DNA of 64,000 nucleotides, from NCBI GenBank assembly GCA_003988855.1, contig QYAI01000006.1:434001-498000 (forward strand). Direction: 5' to 3'. A model generated the notes under the pieces. That model made no database searches. It was not told the DNA's origin and saw nothing but the letters and a program-made list of their open reading frames with translations. Source of the DNA: Arachnopeziza araneosa. Lineage: Eukaryota > Ascomycota > Leotiomycetes > Helotiales > Arachnopezizaceae. The position numbers and the translations under genes are program-made. Positions 1 through 11,075 of this stretch are shown piece after piece (the first letter of the stretch is position 1; each line of letters opens with the position of its first letter).

Positions 1-602
1 ATGTGGGAAGGAAACAAATCAGATAAGCTCCGGCTCTACAGTACTGCGTAAACGAGTGCAAAGACATCCACTCAGTCCATCTCTCTGACCCTGATGATGT
101 GCGACTGTGCTGAGGGGATGTACAGTGCTATGACTTTGGTCCGTTCACAACATCTTCCGCATACCCCCAATGCGAAGGTACAGATGGTGCTGCTTGGGTG
201 ATCCATATCGTAATATACTTCAGATATTAATATAGAAGCGCGATCATCGGCCTCGTCTTGCTTCTGAGAATTATGAGGTTATTGAGGACTTGTGGGATTG
301 ATTGACAGATTGAGGCTCCATCTCGAAACAGCTCTCGGGCATTTATGGTCGCGAGAGAACACTTGCACGCGACTGCTCGTGTCAAGTCCTCTGAGATCAA
401 CATGGAATGGTCGATATATAGAAAGCAAGAAAGAGGTCCGTAAACTGTTCATGCACATCCATGAATACTGCAGTGGGCTCTGTAGACTTCGGAGGGAAAA
501 CAGGTCATCAATTCGTAAGTTTCTTGGCCTGAGCCGAGTTTTTTTAACCTATATCCCACCAAACTCCAGTCCCCAATCTAAGTATGTATTCTTTACCGCA
601 CG
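1..602. other. Gene-free left edge
   Basis: No frame here has family resemblance, a plausible start and splice structure. A 104-codon frame at 292-606 begins at a non-ATG codon and looks like chance. The stretch probably holds 3' flank of the minus-strand gene at 603-1211, which ends at its border. Confidence 0.5.
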
Positions 603-1211
603 TTAACACAATTTGACGCCACTAGCAACCCAATCCCTTCGAGGATCTAATCCATCCATTCTTCCTTCTAAACAATACATTCTTGCCACACACAAATCCT
701 CTTTCTTGACTGGTGTTTCCAAGCCAAACATAGCACTTTGCTCATACACCGTACTCCTCCTATAATCGTCACGCGTCACCCATTTCAACGCTACCTGCTT
801 ATCATAAATCTGAACTGGCTCCCCAACCAAAAGGAATGATGGTTTTCGAAAACTCTTCAGCATCCCCGGCGCAGGACCTTGAAACCTGATTGCCTCATCA
901 ATGTGTAGATAAGACTGGCTACCTTCCTTGCTCGTGTCGATAAGATATCGACCGCGAAGTTGATACAAGGCGTCTTTCTTAAGTTTTCCCCCAGTATACC
1001 GCGCAAGCATTATATTGTCGGAGGATCGGAAGGAGTGAATCTTGAGGTCCATAGCATAGTATGGGTAATTGGGGTCAGAAGTGCCATATTCGCTTGTATC
1101 CCTCCAGCATCTTAAGCAAGTTGCATCGAGAATGACAGAGATATTCGAGATAGGGAGGCTATTGTCGTAGCTGTCGTAGCTAAGGACAGGCACGAGGCGA
1201 GGAGCTGGCAT
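603..1211 (-). CDS. Hypothetical protein, 202 aa
   Basis: Single-exon frame on the minus strand. I start it at the ATG at 1211 (protein begins MPAPRLVPV), which has an A-rich context (ACAATG), rather than at upstream non-ATG codons that would add a hydrophobic, low-complexity leader. I do not recognise the family. The composition is that of a soluble globular protein: a mixed alpha/beta pattern, one CLRCW motif near residue 44, several aromatic-rich strands and no membrane segment or signal peptide. It diverges from bcd1 across about 650 bp of shared upstream DNA. The open frame continues upstream of the chosen ATG, so a longer or spliced 5' end is possible. Function unknown. Confidence 0.55.
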   Translation of the reverse strand: MPAPRLVPVLSYDSYDNSLPISNISVILDATCLRCWRDTSEYGTSDPNYPYYAMDLKIHSFRSSDNIMLARYTGGKLKKDALYQLRGRYLIDTSKEGSQSYLHIDEAIRFQGPAPGMLKSFRKPSFLLVGEPVQIYDKQVALKWVTRDDYRRSTVYEQSAMFGLETPVKKEDLCVARMYCLEGRMDGLDPRRDWVASGVKLC

Positions 1212-1860
1212 TGTAAACGTTTGCGGAGCCTCGCCGAGGAAGAAGGAAGGACTGGAAGAATTCGACAACTGAGACTCCGTAGTAATACTGACTGATTTGC
1301 GCCTTTCCAAACACAAAAGAAAAGCAGCAGAACCAAATGAATGATTAAGGAACCCGCAAAAGATACCAATACTTTGGAGGGGGGAAGAGAAAAGGAAAAA
1401 GGCGGGAGGCAAATGGTGATATAAGAATTTAGACTCGATGGATAAGAGCGGTGTGACGGAGAGGGGTAGTAGTAGGTTCATGTGAATCAACACCGTTTAT
1501 CTCCCTGTGAAACCTGGAGCAGGATAGCGAATCTTTTTTCTTGCCTTGAGTGAGCTGTACCACTGCGCTACAACGTTGCGGACATAGTACAAATACCGGT
1601 GTGGATTGGGGCCTGCTGAGGCCTGAATTTTCCAAAATGTGGAAGAAGGCTGCATCCAAAAAAATATTTTTCGCGACGAGGCTGATGTTTTTCATACCTA
1701 TCGGCAACCAACATCAATAATTTCTCCCGCTCCAGCTCCACGCAGAGCTTAATATCGTCTAAACTGAAACAGATGTCATGAAATATACTACAGCATCGAT
1801 TCAAGTATCCCTAGTTTCTAAAGTTCGGCACAAAATCACAGTTAGAGTCTTTCCTTTCAA
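1212..1860. promoter_or_regulatory. Divergent intergenic region (orphan / bcd1)
   Basis: About 650 bp between the divergent starts at 1211 (minus) and 1861 (plus). It should contain both promoters. I see no clear TATA element or repeat, and the overlapping minus-strand frames at 1429-1804 look like chance. Confidence 0.4.
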
Positions 1861-3006
1861 ATGGATCCGCTTCTCTCAACTCTCTGTACTATCTGCCACA
1901 TCGACCCACCGAAATACACATGCCCGCGCTGCTCTACGGAAACATGTTCTCTGACCTGCTCCAAACGACATAAAATATGGTCTTCGTGCAACGGGGTACG
2001 CGACCCTACAGCCTTCATGCCCATGTCCAAGCTCGCAACTCCGTCGGGTATTGATCATGATTACAACTTCCTCCACTCAATCGAACACAGGATAGAGCGA
2101 TCTGAAAAGGTCCTAGTTGAGGATCTTGGTTTGGTATCAAAGTCAGAGTTGGAGAGGGCGCGGACAGGCGAAACCGAGGAGGAGTGGAGGAGAAGGACGA
2201 GGAAATATGCCCACGACCCTCCAGGAGAGGTTTGTATGGAACGGGCTTTGAAGGATAACAGTGTCAATGTCATCAAGGCGCCCAAAGGTATGAGAAGGAA
2301 TAAAGAGAATACCTCAAATTGGAACAAGAAGCACAAGGCGATGCATTGGCAGGTTGAATGGCTGCGAGACGATCATGACAGAGCGCTGTACAAGGCAATG
2401 GGGTCAGAACATATTGGCAGAGTATACGATGCATTCTGTGAAGAAGAGAGAAAGATGGCCCTCTCCGAAAAGGAAAGGGCACTTGAAAAGAAGCGGAAAG
2501 CCGCCAAGTTTAAAGAACGGCGCGTAAAACGAGCAAGATTGGACCTAGATACACCTCTCACTGCTTTGATATTGCTCCAGGATCCTCAAACCAAAACTTG
2601 GAGTTCTAGTTCTGAAGCTTCAGCTCTAGACACTCTGGAAGACTCGGCTCCCGAGTCGAAGCACCAGGATTACCACTTCTACCTTCATCGGCCTTTAACA
2701 CCCGCATCGTTTCCCAAAGTCTTAGCGCCAGTACAGGCGACCAAGACTCTCACAGATTTGCTACGTGGTCGGGACGTCCTTGAATTTCCTACCATCCATG
2801 TATTGCATCAGGGTCCCAACGAGCTGCCTGATAAATTTATGCTAGAGAAAGATTATCTGGCAGCAATTGGGCAATTGGCAGTTGAGGACACCGATAACGA
2901 GATAAGTAAGGATACAGAAGATAGAGATTCGTCTAGCAGTGACTCTTCGGAATCTTTGTCAGAAGAGGATAGTAACGAGGACATGGAAGATGGAGAAATT
3001 GTGTAG
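1861..3006 (+). CDS. bcd1: Box C/D snoRNA protein 1 (Bcd1/ZNHIT6-like), zf-HIT
   Basis: Intact single-exon gene for 381 aa. The N-terminus is a complete zf-HIT zinc finger with Cys at 9, 12, 21, 24, 29, 33 and 43 and His at 37, followed by the conserved stretch around YNFLHSIEHRIER (residues about 67-80) typical of Bcd1. The family is known to be needed for box C/D snoRNA accumulation and early snoRNP assembly in the nucleus. The middle (about 190-230) is Lys/Arg-rich and probably helical or nuclear-targeting. A central region carries the motif TLTDLLRGRDVLEFPTIHV. The C-terminus (about 340-381) is a run of Asp, Glu and Ser, as in many nucleolar proteins. It converges with the TBC gene at 3754-7149. 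Assignment is firm at family level. Confidence 0.9.
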   Translation: MDPLLSTLCTICHIDPPKYTCPRCSTETCSLTCSKRHKIWSSCNGVRDPTAFMPMSKLATPSGIDHDYNFLHSIEHRIERSEKVLVEDLGLVSKSELERARTGETEEEWRRRTRKYAHDPPGEVCMERALKDNSVNVIKAPKGMRRNKENTSNWNKKHKAMHWQVEWLRDDHDRALYKAMGSEHIGRVYDAFCEEERKMALSEKERALEKKRKAAKFKERRVKRARLDLDTPLTALILLQDPQTKTWSSSSEASALDTLEDSAPESKHQDYHFYLHRPLTPASFPKVLAPVQATKTLTDLLRGRDVLEFPTIHVLHQGPNELPDKFMLEKDYLAAIGQLAVEDTDNEISKDTEDRDSSSSDSSESLSEEDSNEDMEDGEIV

Positions 3007-3753
3007 AATTAGTAATTGATATAATTTGTAAGATCATATGAATGTTGGAAATCCAAAAGCCATCTCGAGCTTGTTGTTCAAGCTCTGATTGTCACATCAT
3101 TCATTGCTGGTATAAAGACAAAAATGAGTTATTGTCTGGGTTTTCGTACTACGTGAGCTCTGAATTGAAATGTCCCTCTATCTAACCGTATCATTTAAGG
3201 AATCCCCATTTTGTCTTCTGGAAATTCAATGCCCTAAAGGTGCCATCGAATATGAGTTTAGGATAGCAAGGTTACCTTGCTGCTCAGGCCTTTCTAGCTC
3301 CATGGGCACCTCGACTTGTCTAACCAGCTTTCGGTCCCAATGGTTTACTACGCTGTAGGAAATGAACTTGATCTTACATAGAGCATTGTTTCCCAGGATA
3401 GGCTCCTAGTCCTCTCAAGCTAATACAGAGTTTCAGGATCTTGCATATAACATGTCTACGTCTAGATAATTTTGTTGAATCATGCAAGGAGCTGAGATCT
3501 CAGATCCCCCCTGAATTAGCCGAACACGTGCTCGCTAATACTAAGTCGAAAACAAAGATGTTCACTGGTTGAAGTGAAGCTTATTTTTATCTTTTTATTC
3601 ATTGAGAATCCAACTGAAAGTTCCCAGTCCCTATGTACATTTTGGTTTAAAAAAAATTACAACAATGGGGGTATCACAATTCTTCCAACCCGCATAAATG
3701 CATACAAGAGAGAGTCATCTCGGTTGTCCAATAGGTCGACACCCACGCCTTCT
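3007..3753. other. Convergent intergenic region
   Basis: About 750 bp between the 3' ends of bcd1 and the RabGAP gene. It should hold both 3' UTRs and terminators. The short frames at 3170-3358 and 3574-3984 have no coding features, and the second is antisense to the RabGAP 3' end. Confidence 0.4.
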
Positions 3754-6700
3754 TCAGTTCAACTCCAACTGAGTACTCTCATCTACTGGCATCGGCGTCC
3801 TGATCACCAGCTCCTCATCTATCTCCGGAATCTCAGCTTGCAAAATTCCTTGCTGACTAGCCGCAATCCTTTCAGCCCTTCTCAGAGCGTTCCTTTCTTC
3901 TCTCTGACGAATGAGATCTTTCTCCGCCTCAATGGCTTTCCGACGTCGAGTTTCAACATCTTCACGTTTAACAACTTTGCGTAAACCTTCGCTAGCATGA
4001 ATCAAACCATCAATACTAATTGCGTGATTTGTCATCTGATGGTTGATATAAGTGTATATGCCGGCAGGAGTCGAACAGCCAAGAAGCTCCTTCTCATTTA
4101 ACTTCAGAAGAGCGAGTGCGACTTGAAAGAGAAAAGTGCTTCCGTCATTGGTGCAGAATACAACGTCCCAGACGCGGAATAGAGCTTCAGCTGAGAGGCA
4201 ATCGGTGAAGACCGAGAGAAACCATTGAAAAGTCAGGGCTTCGAGCTCGATAGATAGGTCATCAAGATGAGATGAGAGTCTAGGGAGAATCTCGGTTACA
4301 TATTGTCGAAGCACCTGCTGGTCTGCGCGAGAGGCAAGTAGCTGGTGGTCATAATATCCACGAGGAAGGATGTTTTCGATGATTGAGGTAAGGATCCAGA
4401 AGGCGTCCTCGGCCGTGGGCATGATCAATAGTAGACAAGCTGTTATCAGGTTCATTCCTTGACAATACCCGACTTCAGAATTACGTCGCGAATATGCAAG
4501 AAGGACTTCGTTGAGTTTATTGACACCAGGACCTTTGCGAAAGAAAATGTTGTCAGTTAGCGTACGATTGATATCCATTTGGATTTGAGCTACAATAGCA
4601 GGATCGTCAGATTCTGGTTGCTGTGCGACAAGATCTTCGTAGTAGCCTGGAATGCGAAGAGCGACTGCTCCAGAGCATTCAGCCCAAATCTTGGCGCGGT
4701 AGGCTACAGGAATGCCGCCGAGGACTAGAGCTTTGAATTCATTCCATTTTGCTCGGCCAACCTTTCCTTTGTTGCCTAGACCAGCCACGCCAATCATTTC
4801 GCCGTCTGTAAGGGTTGCTTCAGGCATAACAACAATAGCCCTCTGCGAGCGCGCATCTGTAGTGGCCGCTAATGCTGCCGCTGCTGCCTCTCCATCCCGT
4901 TTCCGCTCGGCCCTGACTTTACGGAGGAAGTCGTTCCACCTCACGGTCTTATCTCGTTGAAGAGAATCATGAACTTCTCCTAATTGTTTCAACAGCAACT
5001 TTACTGGCTCGGTATCTTCTTGGGGAAGTTCTGACGTTGGCGGGGCACCTGTTACGGGTTTTGAGATAGTGGCGTCATCAGAAATTACAGAAATAGCGGG
5101 CTGGGCTGAAGCAACACTCGCAGATGGCAGGAAACCTCTCTCTTCGGTTGTGATACCCGGTGATCGGGGAACCTCGCCACCCTCCATCACCTCGAAAGCA
5201 GGCACAGCTCCAGATGGCGTATGAGATAGTAGCTCTGTAGGAAAGGTTGCGATTTTTAAATAATCTTGCCAACGCTTGGGTGGCTTATCATCATCGGCAC
5301 GCGCCTCTGCAGAAAGAGGACTATCAGGCCGCTCCTCGTCTACATCGATGATCGAGTCGTTGTCTGAGATATCAGTAGATACACCACTCCGTGCGCTACT
5401 TAGCATCTCAACTCTACTCCCTCGCTTCGTCTTTCGTACTTTCTCCGCAGCCTCTCTTTGACGTTTCTTCCGTCTCTGATCATATATGAATCCAAATCTA
5501 TCTGTCAGAAATTCTTGATTGTATGGATTGTTATAGGCGTGAGTCAAGGTCGGTGGTTGTGTATCCGGATCAAGAATAGCGTCCATCTCGACTGGGCCGT
5601 AATTATCGGCGCTTGACTTCACACCTGATATTGTGCTCTGAGGGCTAGTTCCCATTGTATCCCACCTTTCTGGCGGCCCTCTCATATTGCTAGTATGACC
5701 GGAGCTGGTTGAAGCAGCTACCCGTCGTGGCCCAGGTATAAACTTGGCACCAGGTTTCGAAAGTGTAGTCCTGGCTGACATTGTTGTCTTTGCGCTAGCG
5801 GTCGACTCATTTCTGGTAGCGGGTGTAGTCCCAGTACTGCTCGCTCGACCACGGCTGCTAGCTCCATCTGCTTCTCTTGTAGTAGTTGTTGTACCCGCTA
5901 CAAGCTTTAAGGCAAGAGTAGCTAAACCAGATGAGGGCTTCCGATCCCGGTGCACGACAGTAACATTTCCTGACTGATGAGTTGAGGATTGACCAACACT
6001 TTTTCCATTCTCTGGAGGCTGGAATAGCCCATTTTGTAAAACAGATTTTCGATTTGCAGCATTGCCGGCCCAAGTTGCAACAGATTCAGCACCATTTGTG
6101 GCATCTCCGTTTATACTGCTTGCGCGGCTGCTTTTCTTACTGGTACCACCCCAAATATAATCCTTCCAACCTCGAGAGACATTCCTGGGCCTGTCTTCCA
6201 ATGCTCTGAGCTTGTCGACTGCGCGGATCGTAGCGTCACTGTCCACTATGCCTATTTCGCCAATTGCAACACTCCCGCCCATGGCATCAGTCATTAAATC
6301 CTCTAGGCCAATGACCGAATTTCTAGTGCTGTTCGAGGCACTAGTAGCTTTCTGTTCCACCTCAATAACACGCAGCCTAGTCTCCATATCCAAATTTGAC
6401 AGCCCACATTCGCGTATGATTTTCCTCAAGGCTCGCTCCCTGTCTTCAGCTTTGCGTCGCAAGACCACAATTTGAGCATCCCGTTGCGCCAAGTCTTCAG
6501 CGACCTGCCTTATAAATGCGACAGCACCGTTTCGTGCAATCAGTCTCTCTATGTGTTCATCGCTGGCGTTGTGTATGGCTCCTGGAATGTGCTGGGTGCT
6601 CAAAGGCGTATCGTCAAACAGAGCGGTACGGGCTCTAACAGATGGTGAGATGGCGGTCAAACTCTCCACCAACGAGGGAGAGTCAGCCGAGAGCTTTCGC

Positions 6701-7149
6701 GATCCATTTGCCTCTTCGCCGACCGGTCTTGGAATGAAAACCCGTTCTCCTTTTGGTGACTCAGGCGAAAAGGAGGGGAAGGAGGTCAACGACTTGTCCG
6801 AAATGGACGAGGCGGAACTCGACATGTAGGAAGCATATTTCCGAGGTCTTGCCCGAACGGTCTGCGATTTTGAGCTCTTTCCAGAGGCATAGGAAAGCTG
6901 TGAGGATGTGCGCTGCAGTGCGGCAGACCCAGGATCAAAATCCATCTCCTCAATCCAATCCTCGCAATAAACGTAACCCTTTCCTTGCCAGGCGCGTTCT
7001 TCTGTCGACAACCTCCTCACCGTTGTAAAGTAGGCTTCGGAATGGCATGAAACAGCGGCGGCTTCTGTAAAGGCTGGAGTGCATAAGGAGAGAATTTGGT
7101 GGAGGGAGACGTTTTCGGCGGCCTTGTTGTGCAGGTTAGAGAATGCCAT
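3754..7149 (-). CDS. Large TBC-domain Rab GTPase-activating protein
   Basis: Uninterrupted 1131-aa frame starting at the ATG at 7149. The TBC domain lies at about residues 800-1060 and shows the dual-finger catalytic features: the entry motif GGIPVAYRAKIW, the arginine finger in IQMDINRTL, and the glutamine finger in VGYCQGMNL. Downstream are the usual ILPRGYY and FQWFLSVF motifs. TBC proteins speed GTP hydrolysis by Rab GTPases in membrane traffic. The first 750 or so residues are Ser/Thr-rich and probably disordered, apart from a predicted coiled coil near 205-270 (AEDLAQRDAQIVVLRRK). After the domain comes a charged helix (RRRKAIEAEKDLIRQ). The long N-terminal extension is common in filamentous fungal TBC1D2-like or Mic1-like proteins. 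The Rab substrate cannot be told from sequence, and a 5' upstream exon is not excluded. Confidence 0.87.
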   Translation of the reverse strand: MAFSNLHNKAAENVSLHQILSLCTPAFTEAAAVSCHSEAYFTTVRRLSTEERAWQGKGYVYCEDWIEEMDFDPGSAALQRTSSQLSYASGKSSKSQTVRARPRKYASYMSSSASSISDKSLTSFPSFSPESPKGERVFIPRPVGEEANGSRKLSADSPSLVESLTAISPSVRARTALFDDTPLSTQHIPGAIHNASDEHIERLIARNGAVAFIRQVAEDLAQRDAQIVVLRRKAEDRERALRKIIRECGLSNLDMETRLRVIEVEQKATSASNSTRNSVIGLEDLMTDAMGGSVAIGEIGIVDSDATIRAVDKLRALEDRPRNVSRGWKDYIWGGTSKKSSRASSINGDATNGAESVATWAGNAANRKSVLQNGLFQPPENGKSVGQSSTHQSGNVTVVHRDRKPSSGLATLALKLVAGTTTTTREADGASSRGRASSTGTTPATRNESTASAKTTMSARTTLSKPGAKFIPGPRRVAASTSSGHTSNMRGPPERWDTMGTSPQSTISGVKSSADNYGPVEMDAILDPDTQPPTLTHAYNNPYNQEFLTDRFGFIYDQRRKKRQREAAEKVRKTKRGSRVEMLSSARSGVSTDISDNDSIIDVDEERPDSPLSAEARADDDKPPKRWQDYLKIATFPTELLSHTPSGAVPAFEVMEGGEVPRSPGITTEERGFLPSASVASAQPAISVISDDATISKPVTGAPPTSELPQEDTEPVKLLLKQLGEVHDSLQRDKTVRWNDFLRKVRAERKRDGEAAAAALAATTDARSQRAIVVMPEATLTDGEMIGVAGLGNKGKVGRAKWNEFKALVLGGIPVAYRAKIWAECSGAVALRIPGYYEDLVAQQPESDDPAIVAQIQMDINRTLTDNIFFRKGPGVNKLNEVLLAYSRRNSEVGYCQGMNLITACLLLIMPTAEDAFWILTSIIENILPRGYYDHQLLASRADQQVLRQYVTEILPRLSSHLDDLSIELEALTFQWFLSVFTDCLSAEALFRVWDVVFCTNDGSTFLFQVALALLKLNEKELLGCSTPAGIYTYINHQMTNHAISIDGLIHASEGLRKVVKREDVETRRRKAIEAEKDLIRQREERNALRRAERIAASQQGILQAEIPEIDEELVIRTPMPVDESTQLELN

Positions 7150-7555
7150 CTCGTCATTTTGCGTAGGGGTAGGGACACACGCCAGGACATAAATTATGCA
7201 AACAGGAAATGCGAAAAGAAATATGAGGAGAACGACTTACATTTAAAACTGCATGAGAGTAGGCAGTGCCACTTGAGATTAGCTTGCGTGATGATGAGAA
7301 GTGTGCGAGAAAGTCAATCACGCAAATAGCTGTTAAAATGGGTGATTGTCATTCATGATGTACAAGGACGGAGCCGTTTGTTCAATTTGGGATCTTCGCC
7401 TGTTGCGGCTACTGCTCGTCTTACTCCTCGGCTCAGCCCCAACAGACATAATGAGGAGGTCCCCCGCACACTGCACAAATAACAGTAAGCTATCATGGCT
7501 AGCCAGGACATAAACCGCCTTGCTCTTTCACTTCTACCTCTCACTCTTCATCACC
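7150..7555. promoter_or_regulatory. Divergent intergenic region (RabGAP / SDR)
   Basis: About 400 bp between divergent starts. The 60 bp before the SDR ATG is CT-rich (CACTTCTACCTCTCACTC), a common fungal transcription-start context. No other feature seen. Confidence 0.4.
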
Positions 7556-8770
7556 ATGACTTCTTCTGCCAAGAGACGTCTCGCAGCTCTCAGCGAGCAG
7601 CTCGTTGCCCCCATCCAGGACCAGGGTAGCTTTGAAAGTATCCCGATCCTGAAGAAGATTGCGCCGGATTCAACAAGTCCTAGACTGGAAGGCAAGGTAG
7701 TCATCGTTACAGGTTAGTCGTCCAGGCCCTCCCTCTCTGCATATAAATGCCTATTCATCTTCCTAGGCACCAATTCTCCACTCGGCATAGGTCGTGCATC
7801 AGCACACCAGTTCGCGCAGAATGGCGCAAGAGCTGTATACATCTGCGACTTTAACGACTCACTACTCGAGACACATAAACGTGAACTTGCGTCATTGTAT
7901 CCCAGTGTTGATGTGCATACGCGAAAGTTTGATGCTTCCGACGAGCAAGCTGTAAAGGCGGTTGTGGATGATGCCATCCAAACGTATGGAAGGCTCGACG
8001 TATTCTTCGCGAACGCTGGAATTGTGGGAAACACCAAACTCTTTTCAAATATTACAGCGGAGGAGTTCATGGGTACCTTAAAGACCAACGTCTTGAGGTG
8101 AGGAAGTCGAAAGATCCAAGCTGAAGCTGCTAACGATACTTCTAGTGTTCATCTAGCTGCAAAGCATGCTTCTCAGGCCATGATGGTCACTTCTGCAGAG
8201 AAGAAGTTTCCCGGTCAGTCTTAGTTTTCACCTATTGAGTAATAGCGAGATGCTTGGAGGCAACCGGGTCTTAGAAATTCAGTCATTTAGCTAATAATTT
8301 GAGCGCAGCTGGGAGTATCATTGCCACTGCTTCAGTTGCTGGACTCCGTTCCAATGCCGGATCATCCGATTATTCTGCCTCCAAAGCTGCTGTCATATCT
8401 TTGACACAGACGGTCTCATACCAGCTAGCAGGAACCGGAATCCGTGTAAATGCGATTTGTCCTGGCGTTATAGAGACCGGCATGACTGCCCCTATGTATG
8501 AGGCCGCGAGGGCGAGGGGAACAGAAAGGAAGATTGGCCAACTCAACCCATTGGGCAGAGGGGCACATGCGGATGAGGTTGCCAGAGTAGCGTTGTTCTT
8601 GGGCAGTGACGAGAGCAGTTACGTAAATGGGCAAGCATGGGCTGTAGATGGAGGGCTCAGTGCTGGGCACCCGTTTGTACCAGGTAAGCCCTTGTTTCAG
8701 TGTCATCTTGTTTTTACATTAGCTGGATTATATCCTCAATACTGATGCTTCCTAAGGCAAACTTGGTTGA
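7556..8770 (+). CDS. Short-chain dehydrogenase/reductase (SDR), 5 exons
   Basis: Exons 7556-7712, 7767-8097, 8146-8213, 8309-8683 and 8757-8770 join to 314 aa exactly in frame. Every intron is GT-AG, and the last coding exon is only 14 nt, adding the terminal residues after VPG. Classical SDR features are present: the cofactor motif TGTNSPLGIG with its TGxxxGxG-type glycines (about residues 52-62), the FFANAG motif, the catalytic YSASK pair, and the substrate-loop motif CPGVIETGM. A C-terminal VDGG motif is typical of the family. An oxidoreductase using NAD(P)H is a safe call. The substrate is unknown, and there is no biosynthetic cluster around it. The roughly 40 residues before the Rossmann fold carry no clear targeting signal. 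Confidence 0.88.
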
Positions 8771-9824
8771 AATTGGGATAAACAGAGGACAAGACAAGGC
8801 CTGTTTCTAATCGCTGTGTCCCGCGTCACGAACACAAAATCTTGTATCGGTCTGCAAATATGAAACAGTAGGTCTTGGGTGACAGAACGAGCTAGCGCTA
8901 ATAAAGATGCTGATTTGGCCTGTACAATATGCAATCTCTGGGAGGTTGAAAATCAAGATATCCAAGACCTTCGATTGATTGATAGATATGAACAATGACA
9001 ATCTGTCATACCAACTTATTGTACTTTGACAGACTATAATCTCGGCTAGATTTGTGTATCAAGCAAGTTGCCGCTCAGTTCGGCTGCTTACATTCAAGTA
9101 CCGTTATCTGTCACCATTTATACTCTTCTACCAAAGACTCGGGTAAGCAGCTAAATATTTGCTGTGAGTAGTCAGAATTCCATCAATCGAGTACACATCA
9201 AATTTGATCTGGAAGGAATTCCTTGGCCACAGATCCCCTCTTCGCTCTGAAACAAGCATAAGAGATTGTTTCAATAGACACGCGTGGAATCAGGACAACT
9301 TCCATGCCATTCCTTGATTAAGTGAAACAAGATTGCAGATCGCATTATTTGTATTCAGATAATTCTTCTAGTCTCAATCTCGAGCAAAAATATTATTTAG
9401 CAAAGGGAGCATAATGTAATGTGCCTGCATATCAGGTAGCACGAGTTTAATTCATCGAGAACTGTTTGTTGTTTAACTCAATAATGATTCTTGGAATACG
9501 ATTCGAGTGCAAAATCTGTAGTTTTTGAATGCCGGGGCTGGAATGTGGATGACGAGGCACAAAATCGCCACATCGCACCAACCTTTCTCTGTCGAGTTCC
9601 TGTATCACTTCAGGAGACAGGGAGGAAGTCTAGCTTCCATAGGAACTTGATCAGTACCACAATCCGTATCCTGTTTGGAATTAATGGTTTTACTCTGTAG
9701 ATTCCCAAAGATATAAGATACGAACTCACTCATTCCTCTCGATTCCTTCATTCCATTGAGTCTTCACTTATTTTCAAAAGAGATCCCTTCCAGCGTGCAA
9801 TTGCTAATTCGTTATCATTCCAAG
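8771..9824. other. Intergenic region
   Basis: About 1.05 kb, AT-rich, between two plus-strand genes. Small frames here (8752-9001 minus, 9491-9700 plus) lack ATG starts or family features. It should hold the SDR 3' UTR and the promoter of the secreted protein, but I see no definite motif. Confidence 0.4.
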
Positions 9825-11075
9825 ATGCAGGTTCTTCTTTTGCTCCCTTTGCTTGGAATCGCTCTCAGTTCTATCCAGGAACGAGATTGCCACGCAAATA
9901 ACTGCTATCGGCAGGTTGCGGGCACTCGACTAGGAACTGCTCACATTGCCCTTCAAAGTGCTGATTGCAGCAGTTTCTGTAAGAATTTCCATATAGAATA
10001 ATATTTCTTTCTATCACTCTGGAATATATATCAAAGCACATAATACTAATGCATTCATATAGTGTTTCTCACTCCGGCACCAACCATTCCAATATATGCC
10101 AGCAATTGTCATGGACCCTCTGCGTACTCAAGCGCTTGCTCATGCTTTGGGATTATTGGAGGCCCTGCAACTCCTTCCTCTACAGTAAGCTCTTGGTTGT
10201 GTTATTTTTTAGGCGTTTGCTCACAATTTTAGACCTCCACAACCGCAAGTGGGAGCAGGACCAGCTCGCCATCATTTAGTTCTAGCTCATCTTTTTCGAG
10301 GTCCAGTTCACTTCTTTCAAGTGCCAGCATTAGCAGCACAACATCAATGACGCCAGTTGTTTCGAGGACTACTTCATATTCACCTCTTCCATTTTCGAAC
10401 ACTTCTTTGACAACGCCCCTGACTTCAAGCGCCTCTATAAGTTCTTCGTCGGCTTACCTGAACAGCACTCTTTCTACAGCTTCACTACCATCTTCAAGTT
10501 TGACCTCAACAACGACGATCCATTATTCAAATACAACTACAGAAATGACAACTTCTTATTCAAGCTTCGTCTCAATGGCGGCACCTTCTTCTACTAATTC
10601 CTCTTCGACTCTGCGTTCTTCAACCACCTCCTTTGCTGTGTCTACGCCAACATGTACAGCTGACACTCAGAATGATCCCGAGAATTGTGGTACTTGTGGG
10701 AATGTATGCTTGTCAGGCTTCTGCGATAGCGGCTCTTGCACAGACACTACTTGTGAACCCTTGAGTTGCGGGTCCATACAGAACTGCAACGACCTGAACA
10801 GCAACTGTTACTGCTTTACTTCGATCTCTGGCGGCTTCAGTAGTGGCTTCTGTGGAGTCAACGCAGTTTGCGATGAGCTCACTCCTTGTGGTTTTAACGC
10901 TGATTGTGATGTTGACGATAGCTCAGGGAATATTTGTGCCATTAGCACGTGCTGTCCTGAGCCATCCGCTGATCAACCAGGTGTTTGTCTCCAAGGCTCC
11001 TGTGGAAACCCAGCGACTAAATTGATGATGTTGGCGAGGGCTTGGGGTACCTCAGGCTTGACTGCAGCATACTAG
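9825..11075 (+). CDS. Secreted Ser/Thr-rich, Cys-rich protein
   Basis: Exons 9825-9978, 10063-10184 and 10233-11075 give 372 aa in frame. The ATG at 9825 opens a clear signal peptide (MQVLLLLPLLGIALSS). Residues about 20-92 form a small Cys-containing domain. Residues about 93-230 are almost entirely Ser/Thr with few other residues, which suggests a heavily O-mannosylated stalk. Residues about 231-350 are Cys-rich, starting with ENCGTCGNVC and continuing with many paired cysteines. The C-terminus has no GPI-type hydrophobic tail, so it is either soluble or held in the wall by other means. This layout suggests a cell-wall or extracellular protein. I do not recognise a named family, and the 3' end could include another small intron. 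Confidence 0.7.

Noticed and set aside
292..606. 104-codon plus-strand frame at the left edge
   Set aside because: Starts at a non-ATG codon, has no recognisable features and no splice context. It ends at the border of the minus-strand gene.
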